Shown here one piece after another: positions 1 through 9,290 of a stretch of DNA of 64,000 nucleotides. Numbering within the stretch: position 1 is the stretch's first letter; every line of letters begins with the position of its first letter. The DNA lies in the NCBI RefSeq assembly GCF_038066715.1, contig NZ_JBBUKT010000001.1:868001-932000 (forward strand), given 5' to 3'. This DNA is from Luteolibacter sp. Y139. Lineage in GTDB: Bacteria > Verrucomicrobiota > Verrucomicrobiia > Verrucomicrobiales > Akkermansiaceae. Under the pieces are notes generated by a model that worked only from the letters and a program-made list of their open reading frames with translations, made no database searches and had not been told where the DNA came from. Both the position numbers and the translations under genes were made by a program.

Positions 1-94
1 CGTTCCCACTGATTGGGAAAGTATTCCATGTCGTTCCATGGTTAAAACACGGTTGAAACTTGGCCGGGCCTAACTTCGTCTCTAGACAACTTCC

Positions 95-865
95 ATGCCC
101 GCCTCCCACCAGCCATTTCGCCTCGACGGTCGCGTCGCCTGGGTCACCGGATCCAGCCGCGGCCTCGGACGTGTGATTGCCGAGACTCTCGCCGCTGCCG
201 GTGCCAAGACCGTCGTCAATTGCTTCGCCAGCCGCGACCAAGGCGAGGCCGTGGTGGCCGGCATCCTCGCCGCGGGTGGCGAGGCAATGCTCGTGGCGGG
301 CGATGCCATGAACGAAACTGAGATCGACCGCATGGCCGGAGAGATCGAAAGCGAGTTCGGACCGGTCGACATCGTGGTCGCCAATGCCACGCCCTTCCAG
401 CCCATGAAGGAACTGGAAGACTACACCTGGGAGGAACACCAATCGATGGTGGACGCCTTCATCAAGAGCCCCTTCTTGCTCGCCAAGAGGCTGCTGCCCT
501 CGATGAAGGACCGCCGCACCGGCCGCATCATCAACATCACCAGCGAGGTCTTCCACGCCGGCATGCCGAAATTCAGCGCCTACGTCGCGGCCAAGGGCGG
601 CCAGATTGGCTGGAGCCGCTCGATGGCCAACGAACTCGCGCCGCACGGCATCACCGTGAACACCGTCGCCCCCGGCTGGATCCCCGTGGAGCGCCACGAC
701 GACGTGCCGGAAAGCGACAAGGCCGGCTACCTCGCCACCGTCCCGATGGAACGCTGGGGAAAGCCCTCGGACATCGCCCACGCGGTCACCTTTTTCGCCT
801 CCGAGGAAGCCTCTTTCCTCACCGGTCAGACGCTCGTCGTGAACGGCGGACGCACGCTCTGGTGA
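95..865 (+). CDS. SDR family oxidoreductase (FabG-like)
   Basis: A 256-residue classical short-chain dehydrogenase/reductase. The nucleotide-binding motif TGSSRGLG is at residues 18-25, and the catalytic Ser150, Tyr163 and Lys167 (YVAAK) are all in place. The C-terminal LTGQTLVVNGG is the usual ending of FabG-like enzymes. It would reduce or oxidise a keto/hydroxy substrate with NAD(P)(H) in the cytoplasm. The substrate cannot be read from sequence. VANAT replaces the common NNAG motif. It stands alone, with the tRNA gene about 90 bases downstream. A 6-bp hairpin (870-885) lies just after the stop. The family is secure; a true FabG role is not, because no fatty-acid genes are nearby. Confidence 0.9.
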   Translation: MPASHQPFRLDGRVAWVTGSSRGLGRVIAETLAAAGAKTVVNCFASRDQGEAVVAGILAAGGEAMLVAGDAMNETEIDRMAGEIESEFGPVDIVVANATPFQPMKELEDYTWEEHQSMVDAFIKSPFLLAKRLLPSMKDRRTGRIINITSEVFHAGMPKFSAYVAAKGGQIGWSRSMANELAPHGITVNTVAPGWIPVERHDDVPESDKAGYLATVPMERWGKPSDIAHAVTFFASEEASFLTGQTLVVNGGRTLW

Positions 866-954
866 AGAACTTCGGTGCCCCGAAGAACATTGCGGATTTT
901 CCCTTGCCAAAGGCCGGGCAGCCCCATAGTTCTTCGCCCCCCGCCGATACAAAT

Positions 955-1040
955 GGGTAGGTGCCCGAGTGGCTAAAGGGGGCAGACTGTAAATCTGCTG
1001 GCTTACGCCTACGCTGGTTCGAATCCAGCCCTACCCACCA
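955..1040 (+). tRNA. tRNA-Tyr (GUA)
   Basis: A complete class II tRNA. The 7-bp acceptor stem GGGTAGG/CCTACCC is followed by discriminator A and an encoded CCA. The anticodon stem GCAGA/TCTGC encloses loop CTGTAAA, with anticodon GTA at 989-991. A long variable arm, as expected for bacterial tRNA-Tyr, and a T-arm with GGTTCGAATCC are present. Length is 86 bases. Confidence 0.97.
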
Positions 1041-1058
1041 TCCTCTCTCTGAGAGGAT
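1040..1058 (+). terminator. Hairpin just after tRNA-Tyr
   Basis: An 8-bp perfect stem (ATCCTCTC/GAGAGGAT, 3-base loop) begins at the last base of the tRNA. There is no T-run, so it may be a processing or termination structure rather than a canonical intrinsic terminator. Confidence 0.4.
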
Positions 1059-1233
1059 CATGCGTATCTCTTGCCCAAGTCGGACGAGGTCGCGGATGCC
1101 AGCACGATGCGCTTTTCCGTGCGGTTCTCCCTTTCCCGCATCAACTGCCCTCTCGCATCCACTGGCGAACGAGCAGGAGCATCGCTTTCCAGCAACTCCT
1201 GTTGGGGCCGACCTCCCGGCCGTACAACAAATT

Positions 1234-1258
1234 GGACGGGCTTCAACGAAGCCCGTCC
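1234..1258 (-). terminator. Perfect 11-bp hairpin downstream of the HU gene
   Basis: GGACGGGCTTC and its exact complement are separated by 3 bases. On the minus strand it is followed only by AATTTGTTG, so the T-tract is weak. It lies about 65 bases beyond the HU-like stop and could also stop plus-strand transcription from the tRNA. A second palindrome (GGGCCACGATCGTGGCCC, 1289-1306) sits closer to the HU stop. Confidence 0.45.
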
Positions 1259-1322
1259 ATGAATTGATCTCAAAGAGATGCATGCCACGGGCCACGATCG
1301 TGGCCCATCGCCTTCAGGCTTC

Positions 1323-1652
1323 TCAGAGCACCATGTCCTTGAGCGCCTTGAGCGGGCGCACCTTGACGGCGGTGGAAGCAGGCTTGGCCTTGAACATGAC
1401 TTCTTCCTTGGTGAAAGGATTGATGCCCTTGCGAGCCTTCACGGCAGGCTTCTTGACCGTCGAGATCTTCAGCAGGCCGGGAAGGACGAACTCACCCACG
1501 CCGCGCTTGTCGAGGTGGCCACCGATGATGGCACCGAGACCGTCGATCACCGAACCCACTTGCTTGCGGGTGAGACCGGTTTCAGCAGCGATCTGATCGA
1601 GGATTTGCGTCTTCGAGTACTTGTCTTTGATGGGAGCTTGCTTCTTAGCCAT
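1323..1652 (-). CDS. HU/IHF-family DNA-binding protein
   Basis: A 109-residue basic protein with the HU fold: N-terminal helices (KYSKTQILDQIAAETGL, VGSVIDGLGAIIGGHL), a beta region (GEFVLPGLLKISTVKKPAVKARKGINPFT) and a lysine-rich C-terminal tail. It should bind and bend DNA as a nucleoid protein. It is somewhat longer than the usual 90 residues. The N-terminus carries an extra lysine-rich MAKKQAPIKDK segment, and the tail resembles the HU-like variants of Chlamydiae and Verrucomicrobia. I chose the ATG at 1652, where the conserved helix begins shortly after; the open frame runs further upstream without homology. Monocistronic. Confidence 0.88.
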   Translation of the reverse strand: MAKKQAPIKDKYSKTQILDQIAAETGLTRKQVGSVIDGLGAIIGGHLDKRGVGEFVLPGLLKISTVKKPAVKARKGINPFTKEEVMFKAKPASTAVKVRPLKALKDMVL

Positions 1653-1811
1653 GCACGAGGCGTGAACGATCTTGCCCGTCGCGTCAAGGCTTTGAAGGAC
1701 AGGAGCATACTCTAAGTGAGGTGCGGCGAATCCGTCTCCGTACAAGAAAAAAGAAGACTGCCATTTTTTAAAAAAACAAAGCCCATCCGCTTGCCATCAA
1801 GGCGCGGTAAA

Positions 1812-1826
1812 ATGAGCAGCGCTCAT
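1812..1826 (-). terminator. Intrinsic terminator of the sulfate-transport operon
   Basis: Stem ATGAGC/GCTCAT with a 3-base loop, followed on the minus strand by TTTTACC. It lies 44 bases beyond the cysA stop. The stem is short, but the position and T-tract fit. Confidence 0.5.
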
Positions 1827-1869
1827 ACCTGTTTCCGTTTCACTTCCCCTAGCTCGCCGGGGAGCAGCT

Positions 1870-2889
1870 TCACGGCGAATGAGTGGTCGGATCTGCCTTC
1901 TGAGCCTTGGCCGAAGGCTTCGGCTCCGGGAAACGCAGGCCGACGATGTCGCCGTTCTCCAAGGCCATCTCATCGACCTGCTCGCGGGTCGCCCAGACTT
2001 CGATCTCACGGCGACTGCCGCTCTCGGGCACCACACTCAGCCGGGCGAAGGGACCGGCGACGAAAAGATGGCTGACCCGGCCGGCCACGCTCACGCCCTC
2101 TTCGGCGGCGAACTTCAGCTCGATCTCGTGCGGGCGGACATAGCGACCGTCATCGAGCTTGTTCACCTCGCCTAGAAACTCATAGACGAAAGAGGTACGA
2201 GGTTCATCGTAGATCCCCTGCGGCACGCCGGTCTGTTCGATACGGGCGTTCCGCATGACCACGACCTGGTCGGCGAGTTCCAGCGCTTCTTCCTGGTCGT
2301 GGGTGACAAACAGCGTCGTCAGTCCGATTTCATCGTGGAACTGGCGCAGCCAGCGGCGCAGATCCTTGCGCACCTGGGCATCAAGCGCGCCGAAGGGCTC
2401 ATCAAGCAATAGCACCTTCGGCCGGATGGCCAATGCACGGGCAAGCGCGACGCGTTGGCGTTGACCACCGGAGAGCTCGTGCGGGCGACGCTTGTCGAGA
2501 CCATCGAGCTTCACGAGGTGAAGCAGTTCCTTCACCCGCGAATCGATCTCGCTCTTCGCGGGACGCTTCGATCCGGGCAGCACGGTGAGGCCGAAAGCGA
2601 TATTGTCCGCCACGGTCATGTGCTTGAAGAGCGCGTAGTGCTGGAAGACAAAACCGACGCCGCGCTTGCCCGCTGGCACGTCCGTCACGTCCTCGCCGTG
2701 GAAGAGCACGCGACCGCTGCCAGCGTCGGCGTATTCAAGTCCCGCAACGATGCGCAGCAAGGTCGTCTTGCCCGAACCCGAAGGGCCTAACAGGGCCGTC
2801 AACGAGCCGTCAGGAATTTCGAGCGAGACATCATCGAGCGCCGTGTAGCTACCGAAAGTCTTGTGGATGGACTGGATCGAGACGGACAT
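1870..2889 (-). CDS. cysA: Sulfate/thiosulfate ABC transporter ATPase CysA
   Basis: A 339-residue ABC ATPase that powers sulfate/thiosulfate uptake with CysT and CysW. The Walker A motif GPSGSGKT is at residues 35-42, followed by the Q-loop ([13 protein letters not shown]), the signature [15 protein letters not shown], Walker B LLLDEP and the switch histidine in FVTHDQEEA. The C-terminal region (RPHEIEL onward) is the TOBE-like domain usual in CysA. It is the last gene of a minus-strand operon, 36 bases after cysW, with a terminator-like hairpin downstream. Family and role are strongly supported by motifs and context. Confidence 0.95.
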   Translation of the reverse strand: MSVSIQSIHKTFGSYTALDDVSLEIPDGSLTALLGPSGSGKTTLLRIVAGLEYADAGSGRVLFHGEDVTDVPAGKRGVGFVFQHYALFKHMTVADNIAFGLTVLPGSKRPAKSEIDSRVKELLHLVKLDGLDKRRPHELSGGQRQRVALARALAIRPKVLLLDEPFGALDAQVRKDLRRWLRQFHDEIGLTTLFVTHDQEEALELADQVVVMRNARIEQTGVPQGIYDEPRTSFVYEFLGEVNKLDDGRYVRPHEIELKFAAEEGVSVAGRVSHLFVAGPFARLSVVPESGSRREIEVWATREQVDEMALENGDIVGLRFPEPKPSAKAQKADPTTHSP

Positions 2890-2925
2890 GGGAAGAGGCG
2901 GAAAGCTGGAAGAGCGAAAAAAGGG

Positions 2926-3765
2926 TCAGTGCCTGCCTTTGGCGGAGTGACCGGTGAAATGTTCGACGGCGGTTTTCAGGCCCAGCGTGAGGAGGGCGAG
3001 CAACGCCAGCAACGCGGCACAGGCGAAGGCGGCGCTGAAGTGATACTCATTGTAGAGCACCTCCACGTGCAGCGGCAGCGTGTTGGTCTTGCCGCGGATG
3101 TGGCCGGAGACAACCGAGACCGCGCCGAATTCACCCATGGCGCGTGCGTTGCAAAGCAGCACACCATAGAGCAGACCCCACTTGATATTGGGCACGGTCA
3201 CGCGACGGAAGATCTGCCAACCGGTCGCACCAAGCGTAACCGCGGCTTCTTCCTGATCGCTGCCCTGGCTTTCCATCAGCGGGATCAACTCGCGGGCGAC
3301 GAAGGGAAAGGTGACGAACACCGTGGCGAGCACGATGCCCGGCAGGGCGAAGATGATCTGGATGTCGTTCTCCTGGAGGAACGGCCCGAACCAACCGCGC
3401 GCGCCGAACATCAGCACGAACACAAGACCCGCGATGACCGGCGACACCGCGAACGGCAAATCGATCAGCGCGAGCAGGAACGAGCGGCCCTTGAAGCGGA
3501 ATTTGGTAATCAGCCATGCAGCGGATACACCGAAAACCGTATTGAGCGGCACGGCGATGAAGGCCGCAATCAGCGTGAGCTTGATGGCGGACAGCGCGGC
3601 ATCGTCGGTGAGCGCTTTCACAAGCACATCCGCGCCACGGCGGAAGGCCTCGATGAACACCGCGGCCAGCGGCAGCAGCAGGAACAGCGAGAGGATGACG
3701 AAGGCGACGCCGATGAGCAGCCAGCGGACCGGGGCAGATTCAGTGGTGACGGAACGATAGGCCAT
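2926..3765 (-). CDS. cysW: Sulfate ABC transporter permease CysW
   Basis: A 279-residue inner-membrane permease with about six hydrophobic helices. The first is [19 protein letters not shown]. The EAA-type loop that contacts the ATPase appears as [23 protein letters not shown], and [15 protein letters not shown] matches the CysW signature. It starts 4 bases after the cysT stop, so the two are probably translated in a coupled way. It forms the heterodimeric channel with CysT. Confidence 0.95.
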   Translation of the reverse strand: MAYRSVTTESAPVRWLLIGVAFVILSLFLLLPLAAVFIEAFRRGADVLVKALTDDAALSAIKLTLIAAFIAVPLNTVFGVSAAWLITKFRFKGRSFLLALIDLPFAVSPVIAGLVFVLMFGARGWFGPFLQENDIQIIFALPGIVLATVFVTFPFVARELIPLMESQGSDQEEAAVTLGATGWQIFRRVTVPNIKWGLLYGVLLCNARAMGEFGAVSVVSGHIRGKTNTLPLHVEVLYNEYHFSAAFACAALLALLALLTLGLKTAVEHFTGHSAKGRH

Positions 3766-3769
3766 CGGT

Positions 3770-4588
3770 TCAGCGGGTCTGCCAGTTCAGGCGACGTTGA
3801 AGAAGATTGATGAGGAAGAGCAGCCCGAAGGAAACAATCAGCATGCCGGACGCGATGACCGCGGCAGCCTCATACTTGAATTGCTCCAGCTGTTTCACGA
3901 TGAGCAGCGGCAGGATCTCCGTCTTCATCGGCAAGTTGCCCGAGATGAAAATGACCGAACCGTATTCACCGATGGCGCGCGCGAATGCCAGCGTGAAGCC
4001 GGTGATCAGCGCGGGCACCAGCATCGGGAAAATCACCCGGCGGAACGTGGTCCAGCGACCCGCACCAAGACTCGCTGAGGCTTCTTCCAACTCATGTCCC
4101 AGATCCTCCATGACCGGCTGCACGGTGCGGACCACGAAAGGAAAGCCGATGAAGGTCAGAGCGATGAAAACGCCGATCGGCGTGTAGGCGCTCTTGATGC
4201 CCCACTCGAACAGGATCTTCCCGATCCAGCCATTCGGCGCGTAGATCTGGGTGAGCGTGATGCCCGCCACGGCGGTGGGCAGCGCGAAAGGAAGATCCAC
4301 GATCGCATCGAGGAGCTTCCTTCCGGGAAATTCATACCGCACCAGCACCCACGAGACCAGCAGGCCGAAGACCACGCTGACGGAGGCGGCGGCCGCACTG
4401 GCCCCAAAGGTCAGCCGGGCGGCGGCCAGCGTCCGGGGAGAGGTCAGGATCGACCACCACTCGGCAGGACCCAAACCGGCCGCCTTGATGAACAAGGCGG
4501 CCAGCGGGATGAGGATGATGCCGCTCAGCCAGAAGATGGTGATGCCCATCGAAAGGCCGAAGCCGGGAATAACGCGTTGCTTCGCCAT
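3770..4588 (-). CDS. cysT: Sulfate ABC transporter permease CysT (CysU)
   Basis: A 272-residue permease with six predicted membrane helices. The EAA loop reads [24 protein letters not shown], followed by [16 protein letters not shown], typical of CysT/CysU. It pairs with CysW. A 99-base gap separates it from the upstream binding-protein gene. This gap holds a repeated GTTTTCAG and a CTC/GAG hairpin on the coding strand, which could set the ratio of binding protein to permease. Confidence 0.95.
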   Translation of the reverse strand: MAKQRVIPGFGLSMGITIFWLSGIILIPLAALFIKAAGLGPAEWWSILTSPRTLAAARLTFGASAAAASVSVVFGLLVSWVLVRYEFPGRKLLDAIVDLPFALPTAVAGITLTQIYAPNGWIGKILFEWGIKSAYTPIGVFIALTFIGFPFVVRTVQPVMEDLGHELEEASASLGAGRWTTFRRVIFPMLVPALITGFTLAFARAIGEYGSVIFISGNLPMKTEILPLLIVKQLEQFKYEAAAVIASGMLIVSFGLLFLINLLQRRLNWQTR

Positions 4589-4687
4589 TAAGTATTCAGC
4601 TCTCAGTTGGGAGTTTTTAGCAGGGGCACCCGGTCGTCTGGCTGCTTTTCGCTGAAAACTCGATTCTGAAAACCCGCAAACTGCGTC

Positions 4688-5710
4688 TTATTTCTTCCCG
4701 TAGGCTTGGTCGAAGGTTCCCCCGTCGTCAAAGTGGGTCTTCTGTGCCTTGGCCCAGCCACCGAAGTCCTTGTCCACGGTGACCAGCGGGATGCTCGGCA
4801 GCTTGCTGCTGAACTTGGCGAGAATCTCCGCCTTGCGGGGGCGGTAGAAGTTCTGGCCGGCCAGCTCCTGGGCTTCATCCGTGTAGAGGAATTCCAGGTA
4901 GGCCTTGGCCGCTGCAGCGTTGCCGTGCTTCTCCGCATTCTTTTCCACCACCGCCACCGGAGGCTCCGCGAGGATACTCAGCGAGGGGTAGATGATCTCG
5001 GTCTGACCCGGGAACTGCTTCTCAATGAGATACGCCTCGTTTTCCCACGACAGGAAGACGTCACCGATCTTATTCTGCGCGAAGGTATTCGTCGCGGCGC
5101 GGGCACCGGTGTCGAGGATCGGCACGTTCTTGAAGAGCTTGGTGATGTAATCCAGCACCTTCGCCTGGTCGCCGCCGTATTGCTTCTCCGCCCATGCCCA
5201 AGCCGCCAGGTAGTTCCAGCGGGCGCCGCCCGAAGTCTTTGGATCCGGCGTGATCACCTGCGTGCCATCCTTGATGAGATCAGGCCAGTCCTTGACACCC
5301 TTGGGGTTTCCCTTGCGGACCACGAAGACGATCGTGGAGGTATAGGGCGAGCTATTGTCCGGCAATTTCGTCTGCCAGTTATCCGGAAGCAGCTTGGCCT
5401 TGTTGGCGATGACATCGATGTCACCAGCGAGCGCCAGAGTCACGACATCCGCCGGCTGGCCATCAATGACGGCGCGCGCCTGCTTGCCGGAGCCTCCGTG
5501 CGATTGCACGATCTTAATCTTACCCTTGCCATCAGCCTCCCACTTCTTCGTGAAGGCGGCATTCACCGCTTCGTAGAATTCGCGGGTCGGGTCATAGGAG
5601 ACATTCTGGAGTTCGATTTCGCCGCCAGCGGAGGCTCCTCCTTTGCTCTTGCAACCCGGCAGCACCAGCAGGGAGGCTAGGGCGAGCGGAATAAAGTATC
5701 GTGCTTTCAT
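4688..5710 (-). CDS. Sulfate-binding lipoprotein, copy 1
   Basis: A 340-residue sulfate/thiosulfate-binding protein (Sbp/CysP family). It begins with a lipoprotein signal, [20 protein letters not shown], whose LPGC lipobox predicts a membrane-anchored form rather than the soluble periplasmic form of Proteobacteria. Family hallmarks: [55 protein letters not shown] and SWENEAYL. It captures sulfate for CysTWA. It lies 20 bases downstream of a close paralogue of the same length. The two are similar along their whole length, so a recent tandem duplication is the simplest origin. Confidence 0.93.
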   Translation of the reverse strand: MKARYFIPLALASLLVLPGCKSKGGASAGGEIELQNVSYDPTREFYEAVNAAFTKKWEADGKGKIKIVQSHGGSGKQARAVIDGQPADVVTLALAGDIDVIANKAKLLPDNWQTKLPDNSSPYTSTIVFVVRKGNPKGVKDWPDLIKDGTQVITPDPKTSGGARWNYLAAWAWAEKQYGGDQAKVLDYITKLFKNVPILDTGARAATNTFAQNKIGDVFLSWENEAYLIEKQFPGQTEIIYPSLSILAEPPVAVVEKNAEKHGNAAAAKAYLEFLYTDEAQELAGQNFYRPRKAEILAKFSSKLPSIPLVTVDKDFGGWAKAQKTHFDDGGTFDQAYGKK

Positions 5711-5730
5711 GGTTTCAGTATCGGTGAGGG

Positions 5731-6753
5731 TTATCGTGTGTAGATCTGGTCGAAAACGCCGCCGTCGGCAAAGTGAGTTTGCTGGGCCTTCGGCCAGCCG
5801 CCGAAGTGGTCGATGGTGACGAGTTCGATTTTCGGGAATGTGGCGGCGTACTTTGCCGCAGCCTGCGGGTCGCGGGGACGGTAGAAATGCTTGCCGGCGA
5901 GATCCTGTCCCTCCGGCGTGTAGAGAAACTCAAGATAGGCCTTCGCCGCCTCGGTGCTGCCCTTTTTTGCGGCGGTTTTTTCAACCACTGCCACGGGGGG
6001 CTCTGCGAGGATACTCAATGACGGATAGACGATCTCGGTTTCTCCCGGGAACTGTTTCGAAATCAGATGGGCCTCGTTCTCCCATGAGAGGAGCACGTCG
6101 CCGATCTTGTTTTGTGCGAAGGTCGTGGTGGAGCCGCGCGCGCCGGAGTCGAGCACCGGCACGTTATGGTAGAGCTTGGCGATGAATTCGCGGGCGGCCT
6201 TTTGGTCACCGCCGTTTTGCTTCTCCGCCCATGCCCAGCCGGCGAGGTAGGTCCAGCGCGGGGCTCCGCCGGTTTTCGGGTCGGGAGTGATGACTCCCAC
6301 TCCGTCCTTCACCAGATCACCCCAATCCTTGATCCCCTTCGGGTTGCCCTTGCGGACGACGAAGACGATCGTGGAAGTATAGGGCGAACTGTTGTTCGGG
6401 AGCTTGGTTTGCCAGTCCGTGGGAAGCAGACCGGTCTGCTTCGCGATCATGTCGATATCGAGCGAGAGCGCGAGCGTCACGACATCCGCCGGCTGGCCAT
6501 CGATGACGGCCCGCGCCTGCTTGCCCGAGCCGCCGTGAGACTGGGTGATCTTGATCTCACCCTTGCCTTCCGCGGCCCACTTCTTTGCGAAGGCCACATT
6601 GACCTCCTCGTAGAACTCGCGGGTCGGATCGTAGGAAACGTTCTGAAGCTCGATGGCTGCCGCGCCGGAACCGTGCTGCTGGCTCTTTTCCTTGCATCCC
6701 GGCAGAGCGATGAGCGCTGCGAGGAGGGCGGGAATCAATGCGTGCGATTTCAT
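5731..6753 (-). CDS. Sulfate-binding lipoprotein, copy 2
   Basis: Also 340 residues, starting at the ATG at 6753, which gives the lipoprotein signal [20 protein letters not shown]; upstream in-frame starts only add non-homologous sequence. It shares [66 protein letters not shown] and FYRP with copy 1. Differences cluster in the N-terminus after the lipobox (SQQHGSG), around residues 95-110 and in the C-terminal third. The two may differ in affinity or in ligand (sulfate versus thiosulfate). It follows the porin gene by 37 bases. Confidence 0.92.
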   Translation of the reverse strand: MKSHALIPALLAALIALPGCKEKSQQHGSGAAAIELQNVSYDPTREFYEEVNVAFAKKWAAEGKGEIKITQSHGGSGKQARAVIDGQPADVVTLALSLDIDMIAKQTGLLPTDWQTKLPNNSSPYTSTIVFVVRKGNPKGIKDWGDLVKDGVGVITPDPKTGGAPRWTYLAGWAWAEKQNGGDQKAAREFIAKLYHNVPVLDSGARGSTTTFAQNKIGDVLLSWENEAHLISKQFPGETEIVYPSLSILAEPPVAVVEKTAAKKGSTEAAKAYLEFLYTPEGQDLAGKHFYRPRDPQAAAKYAATFPKIELVTIDHFGGWPKAQQTHFADGGVFDQIYTR

Positions 6754-6790
6754 TGTTGGAGAAAGGGGGTTCCGGCGAGCAGCTCGCACT

Positions 6791-8011
6791 TCAGAAGTAG
6801 AAGCGGACGCCTGTGAGGAAGGTGGTGCCTTCGTAGTCGCCACCATTGCCGCCGCCATCGAGCTTGGCGTATTCGGCACCGGCCATGAGCTTCAGCTTGT
6901 CGCCGTAGATGAAGTACTGCGCGCCTAGATAGAATGCCTGGTAACGATCGCCACGACCGCCGCCGGTGAGATTCGGCGCCTCGCTTTCATAGCGGGTCTG
7001 GCGGATCACACTGTCGGGACCATCGCCATCGGTGTAGCTGTAGCGCGCGACAAGCTGCAGGCGCTTCGGGATGATATCGTACATCGGCTGGATGAAGAAG
7101 CCGAAGACGTCCCCGTCCTTGCCTTCGCCACCGGAGCCATTGAAGCCTTCCACCACCAGCGCCCATGGTCCCTGCTCAGCCCAGAAGGTGGCGGACACGA
7201 GGTCATCGTAGCGGGTGAAGAGATGGTCGTCCTTGTCGTGATCGCTGTGGATCCAATCCAAGCGGAAGTCCGCCTTCTCCCAGCCGAAGCACGCCTTGGC
7301 ATCGTAGCCGACACCGGCACCGTAGCTGTAGGCACCACCGAACTTGCCGAACTCCTTGTCGCTATCGTTCGAATAACCGCCCACCTGCCAGGTGAAGTCC
7401 CCCACCCTGCCCTCAGCCGTGAGCCCGAGCATACGGTTCACGCGGAGCTGGTTGAAGACCTGCGAGCTATCGAAAGTCTGCTGCAGGTCACTCGACTGGA
7501 GCCAGTCGAAATAGCCGATCAGCGGCTTCATGTGACCAGCGGTCAGCGTGAAGTTCTTGTTCGGCTTCCACCGGACGTAGGCGTCCTCGAGGCCATTGTA
7601 GAAGGGATCGAAATTGTCCGTGCTCTGGAAGGTCGCGCGGACTTCCAGGGTCTTCTCAAACATCTTCGCATCGAAGCCGAAGCGGAAGCGGCGATCCTCC
7701 CATGCATCGGCATCCCCTTGATCGGAATCCACCCAATAATATTGCCCTTGGTATTTCCCGATCAGCTTGAACTCTTCCAGCAGCGGATTCTTGTCGTTCT
7801 TGTAGAGGACAAAATTGCTCCACAGCTTGTCGAACGTCGCCGTCTCTTCCGCGGAAGGTTCGCTGAAGGGAGAGAAGTCGAAGGCAAGGCTGGTCGAGGG
7901 CAAGGCCAGGAAGCCCGCCGCGGCCAGCAGCAGAGTCTTCGGTGATTGGGGTGCACGGGCAGCGACGGAGATCATCCGCACTCCCGGGGTTCGGGTGGTG
8001 TTGGTTTTCAT
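6791..8011 (-). CDS. Outer-membrane porin, OprO/OprP (phosphate-selective) family
   Basis: A 406-residue protein with a signal peptide (hydrophobic segment [19 protein letters not shown]) and alternating beta-strand sequence ending in Phe, as expected for an outer-membrane barrel. [39 protein letters not shown] and [20 protein letters not shown] match the OprO/P porin style. Being the first gene of the sulfate transporter operon, it probably lets sulfate or related anions cross the outer membrane; that substrate is inferred from context. The family name reflects phosphate-selective homologues. Confidence 0.82.
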   Translation of the reverse strand: MKTNTTRTPGVRMISVAARAPQSPKTLLLAAAGFLALPSTSLAFDFSPFSEPSAEETATFDKLWSNFVLYKNDKNPLLEEFKLIGKYQGQYYWVDSDQGDADAWEDRRFRFGFDAKMFEKTLEVRATFQSTDNFDPFYNGLEDAYVRWKPNKNFTLTAGHMKPLIGYFDWLQSSDLQQTFDSSQVFNQLRVNRMLGLTAEGRVGDFTWQVGGYSNDSDKEFGKFGGAYSYGAGVGYDAKACFGWEKADFRLDWIHSDHDKDDHLFTRYDDLVSATFWAEQGPWALVVEGFNGSGGEGKDGDVFGFFIQPMYDIIPKRLQLVARYSYTDGDGPDSVIRQTRYESEAPNLTGGGRGDRYQAFYLGAQYFIYGDKLKLMAGAEYAKLDGGGNGGDYEGTTFLTGVRFYF

Positions 8012-8047
8012 GGTATCGGGAAATGGCTCCTATGGGGAGGCTCGGTG

Positions 8048-8061
8048 CCCCTGGTAAGGGG
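8048..8061 (-). promoter_or_regulatory. CCCCT/AGGGG leader hairpin upstream of the porin operon
   Basis: Coding-strand AACCCCTTACCAGGGG forms a 5-bp stem with a 4-base loop, about 40 bases before the porin start. Similar hairpins occur upstream of two other operons in this window (15633-15645 plus strand, 54910-54923 minus strand). Function unknown. Confidence 0.35.
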
Positions 8062-8221
8062 TTGCGGGACTCGGGGAGCTGCCGCGCAGGCAAAAAAAGA
8101 GACCATCGATGAGGAATGCGGGAACGGGACGGGGATGCGCATCGAGGCGCTCTCACCGCTTTTGGGTCCGTTCGCCGAGTTCCTCCGGTGGTCCGGTTGG
8201 GTCTCTGGATCAGGAAACGTG

Positions 8222-8242
8222 GCGGGTTCGGATGGAACCCGC
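8222..8242 (-). terminator. Hairpin after yezD
   Basis: Perfect 8-bp stem GCGGGTTC/GAACCCGC with a 5-base loop, 30 bases beyond the yezD-like stop on the minus strand. No T-tract follows. It may end the Rrf2-yezD transcript or act as an attenuator before the porin operon. The remaining sequence between 8012 and 8271 shows no gene. Confidence 0.4.
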
Positions 8243-8271
8243 GATGTGGAGGGAAATGGGGTTACTTCAGT

Positions 8272-8475
8272 TTAAGAAGCCGAGCCAGGCTCGTCGGATT
8301 TGGCCGGGAAGCGGGTCTTTTCAAGACTCTCGACCTGGGTCACGCGTCCTTCGTGGACGATGATCTGGACGGAGCCGAAGCGCAGGTCTTCGACCTTCTT
8401 TCTCACGACCTCCAGCCAGTCGGCTGATAGGGCGGCGGTGTCCGTTTTCGGACGGTCATTTGCTTTGGTGCTCAT
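8272..8475 (-). CDS. YezD family small protein (DUF2292)
   Basis: A 67-residue protein with the DUF2292 core WLEVVRKKVEDLRFGSVQIIVHEGRVTQVESLEKTRF. Family members are small proteins often found beside sulfate-assimilation or CymR-regulated genes; their biochemical function is not established. The gene overlaps the end of the Rrf2 regulator by 20 bases, so the two are almost certainly co-expressed and translationally coupled. Its place next to the sulfate transporter operon fits the family's usual context. Confidence 0.85.
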   Translation of the reverse strand: MSTKANDRPKTDTAALSADWLEVVRKKVEDLRFGSVQIIVHEGRVTQVESLEKTRFPAKSDEPGSAS

Positions 8476-9040
8476 CGCTCGGGGCGGTCACAAGTTGGGA
8501 AAGTCCTTGGAGGAATCCGTCCGCGGGGTTGGCTTTGCCGCGGGCGGGGGTGGCGCTGTTCTTCACGCCGGGGTGAGTGGAGAATGGTGGAGCGATGCCG
8601 TCGCGGCGCATCTTGCGCAGCGTGACTTCCACCACTTGGGCGAGGGTGTAGCGGTCGAGGATGTTGGCGATGGCGTTGCGCACGTCGATCATCAGCATCC
8701 GCAGGCCGCAGTGGTCCTCATCCGGGCAGGTGCAGCGCTGGTAGGCGAATTCACTGGCGCAGCAGATGGGAGCCAGACGGCCGTCCATCAGGCGAACCAG
8801 ATCGCCGATGCGGATCTTGTCGGCTGCAGTGGCGAGCGTGTAGCCGCCCAGCTTGCCGCGCTTGGTTTCGACGATCCCTGCTTCACGGAGCTCCTGGAGG
8901 ATGCGCTCGATGAATTTCAGGGGCAGCCGGTTTGCATCCGCGAGTTCGACACCAGACACGACCGGCAGCCCCATTTCAGTGGCAATACCCAGATGGATGG
9001 TGGCGCGCAGAGCATACTCGGCTTTCTTGGAAAGGTGCAT
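8456..9040 (-). CDS. Rrf2 family transcriptional regulator with cysteine cluster
   Basis: A 194-residue winged-helix regulator. The N-terminal LSKKAEYALRATIHLG, the recognition region PLKFIERILQELREAGIVETKRGKLGGYTLA and the wing are typical of Rrf2/IscR/CymR. Cysteines lie at residues 93, 94, 103, 105 and 111, the region where IscR and NsrR bind an Fe-S cluster, so a redox or sulfur-status sensor is plausible. Its C-terminal 40 residues are low in conservation. Upstream of sulfate-uptake genes, it most likely controls them in response to cysteine, O-acetylserine or cluster status; the target genes are inferred from position. Confidence 0.88.
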   Translation of the reverse strand: MHLSKKAEYALRATIHLGIATEMGLPVVSGVELADANRLPLKFIERILQELREAGIVETKRGKLGGYTLATAADKIRIGDLVRLMDGRLAPICCASEFAYQRCTCPDEDHCGLRMLMIDVRNAIANILDRYTLAQVVEVTLRKMRRDGIAPPFSTHPGVKNSATPARGKANPADGFLQGLSQLVTAPSDEHQSK

Positions 9041-9057
9041 CGGCGAATGTGGAGTTG

Positions 9058-9129
9058 AGAGTAGGAATTAAATGCGGGTGGTCAAGAGGGTTTTTGAAAT
9101 TCGTCATAACCACTTGTTTTAAAGTAAGT
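9058..9129 (-). promoter_or_regulatory. Candidate promoter and operator of the Rrf2 gene
   Basis: On the minus strand TTGACC (9080-9085) and TACTCT (9058-9063) are 16 bases apart, a plausible -35/-10 pair 18-45 bases before the start. Upstream, 9112-9129 is an imperfect dyad, ACTTgtTTTAAAgtAAGT on the plus strand (14 of 18 bases symmetric), with size and AT content suitable for an Rrf2 dimer. This is pattern reading only. Confidence 0.35.
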
Positions 9130-9204
9130 TAATGAAAGATCCCACTCTTTCCCGCCACAGAATAGTCCCGAAATCCCCTTGGGACCAAGGAATCTTTTCC
9201 GGCC

Positions 9205-9229
9205 AAAACCCCCGCCCAGTGGGGGTTTT
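9205..9229 (-). terminator. Intrinsic terminator of the encapsulin-cysteine operon
   Basis: AAAACCCCC (9205-9213) and GGGGGTTTT (9221-9229) form a 9-bp stem with a 7-base loop. The A/T ends provide T-tracts on both strands, so it can work in both directions. It lies 62 bases beyond the cysK stop. Confidence 0.75.
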
Positions 9230-9290
9230 ACCCGGGTATTGCCGGATCAGGATTGGACGCAGGAATCAGGAACCGCAATCAGCCCCGATT

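Noticed and set aside
2863..3810. Long open frames opposite the cys genes, rich in Arg, Gly and Glu
   Set aside because: Compositional shadows of the GC-rich coding strand; the opposite frame has clear family motifs.
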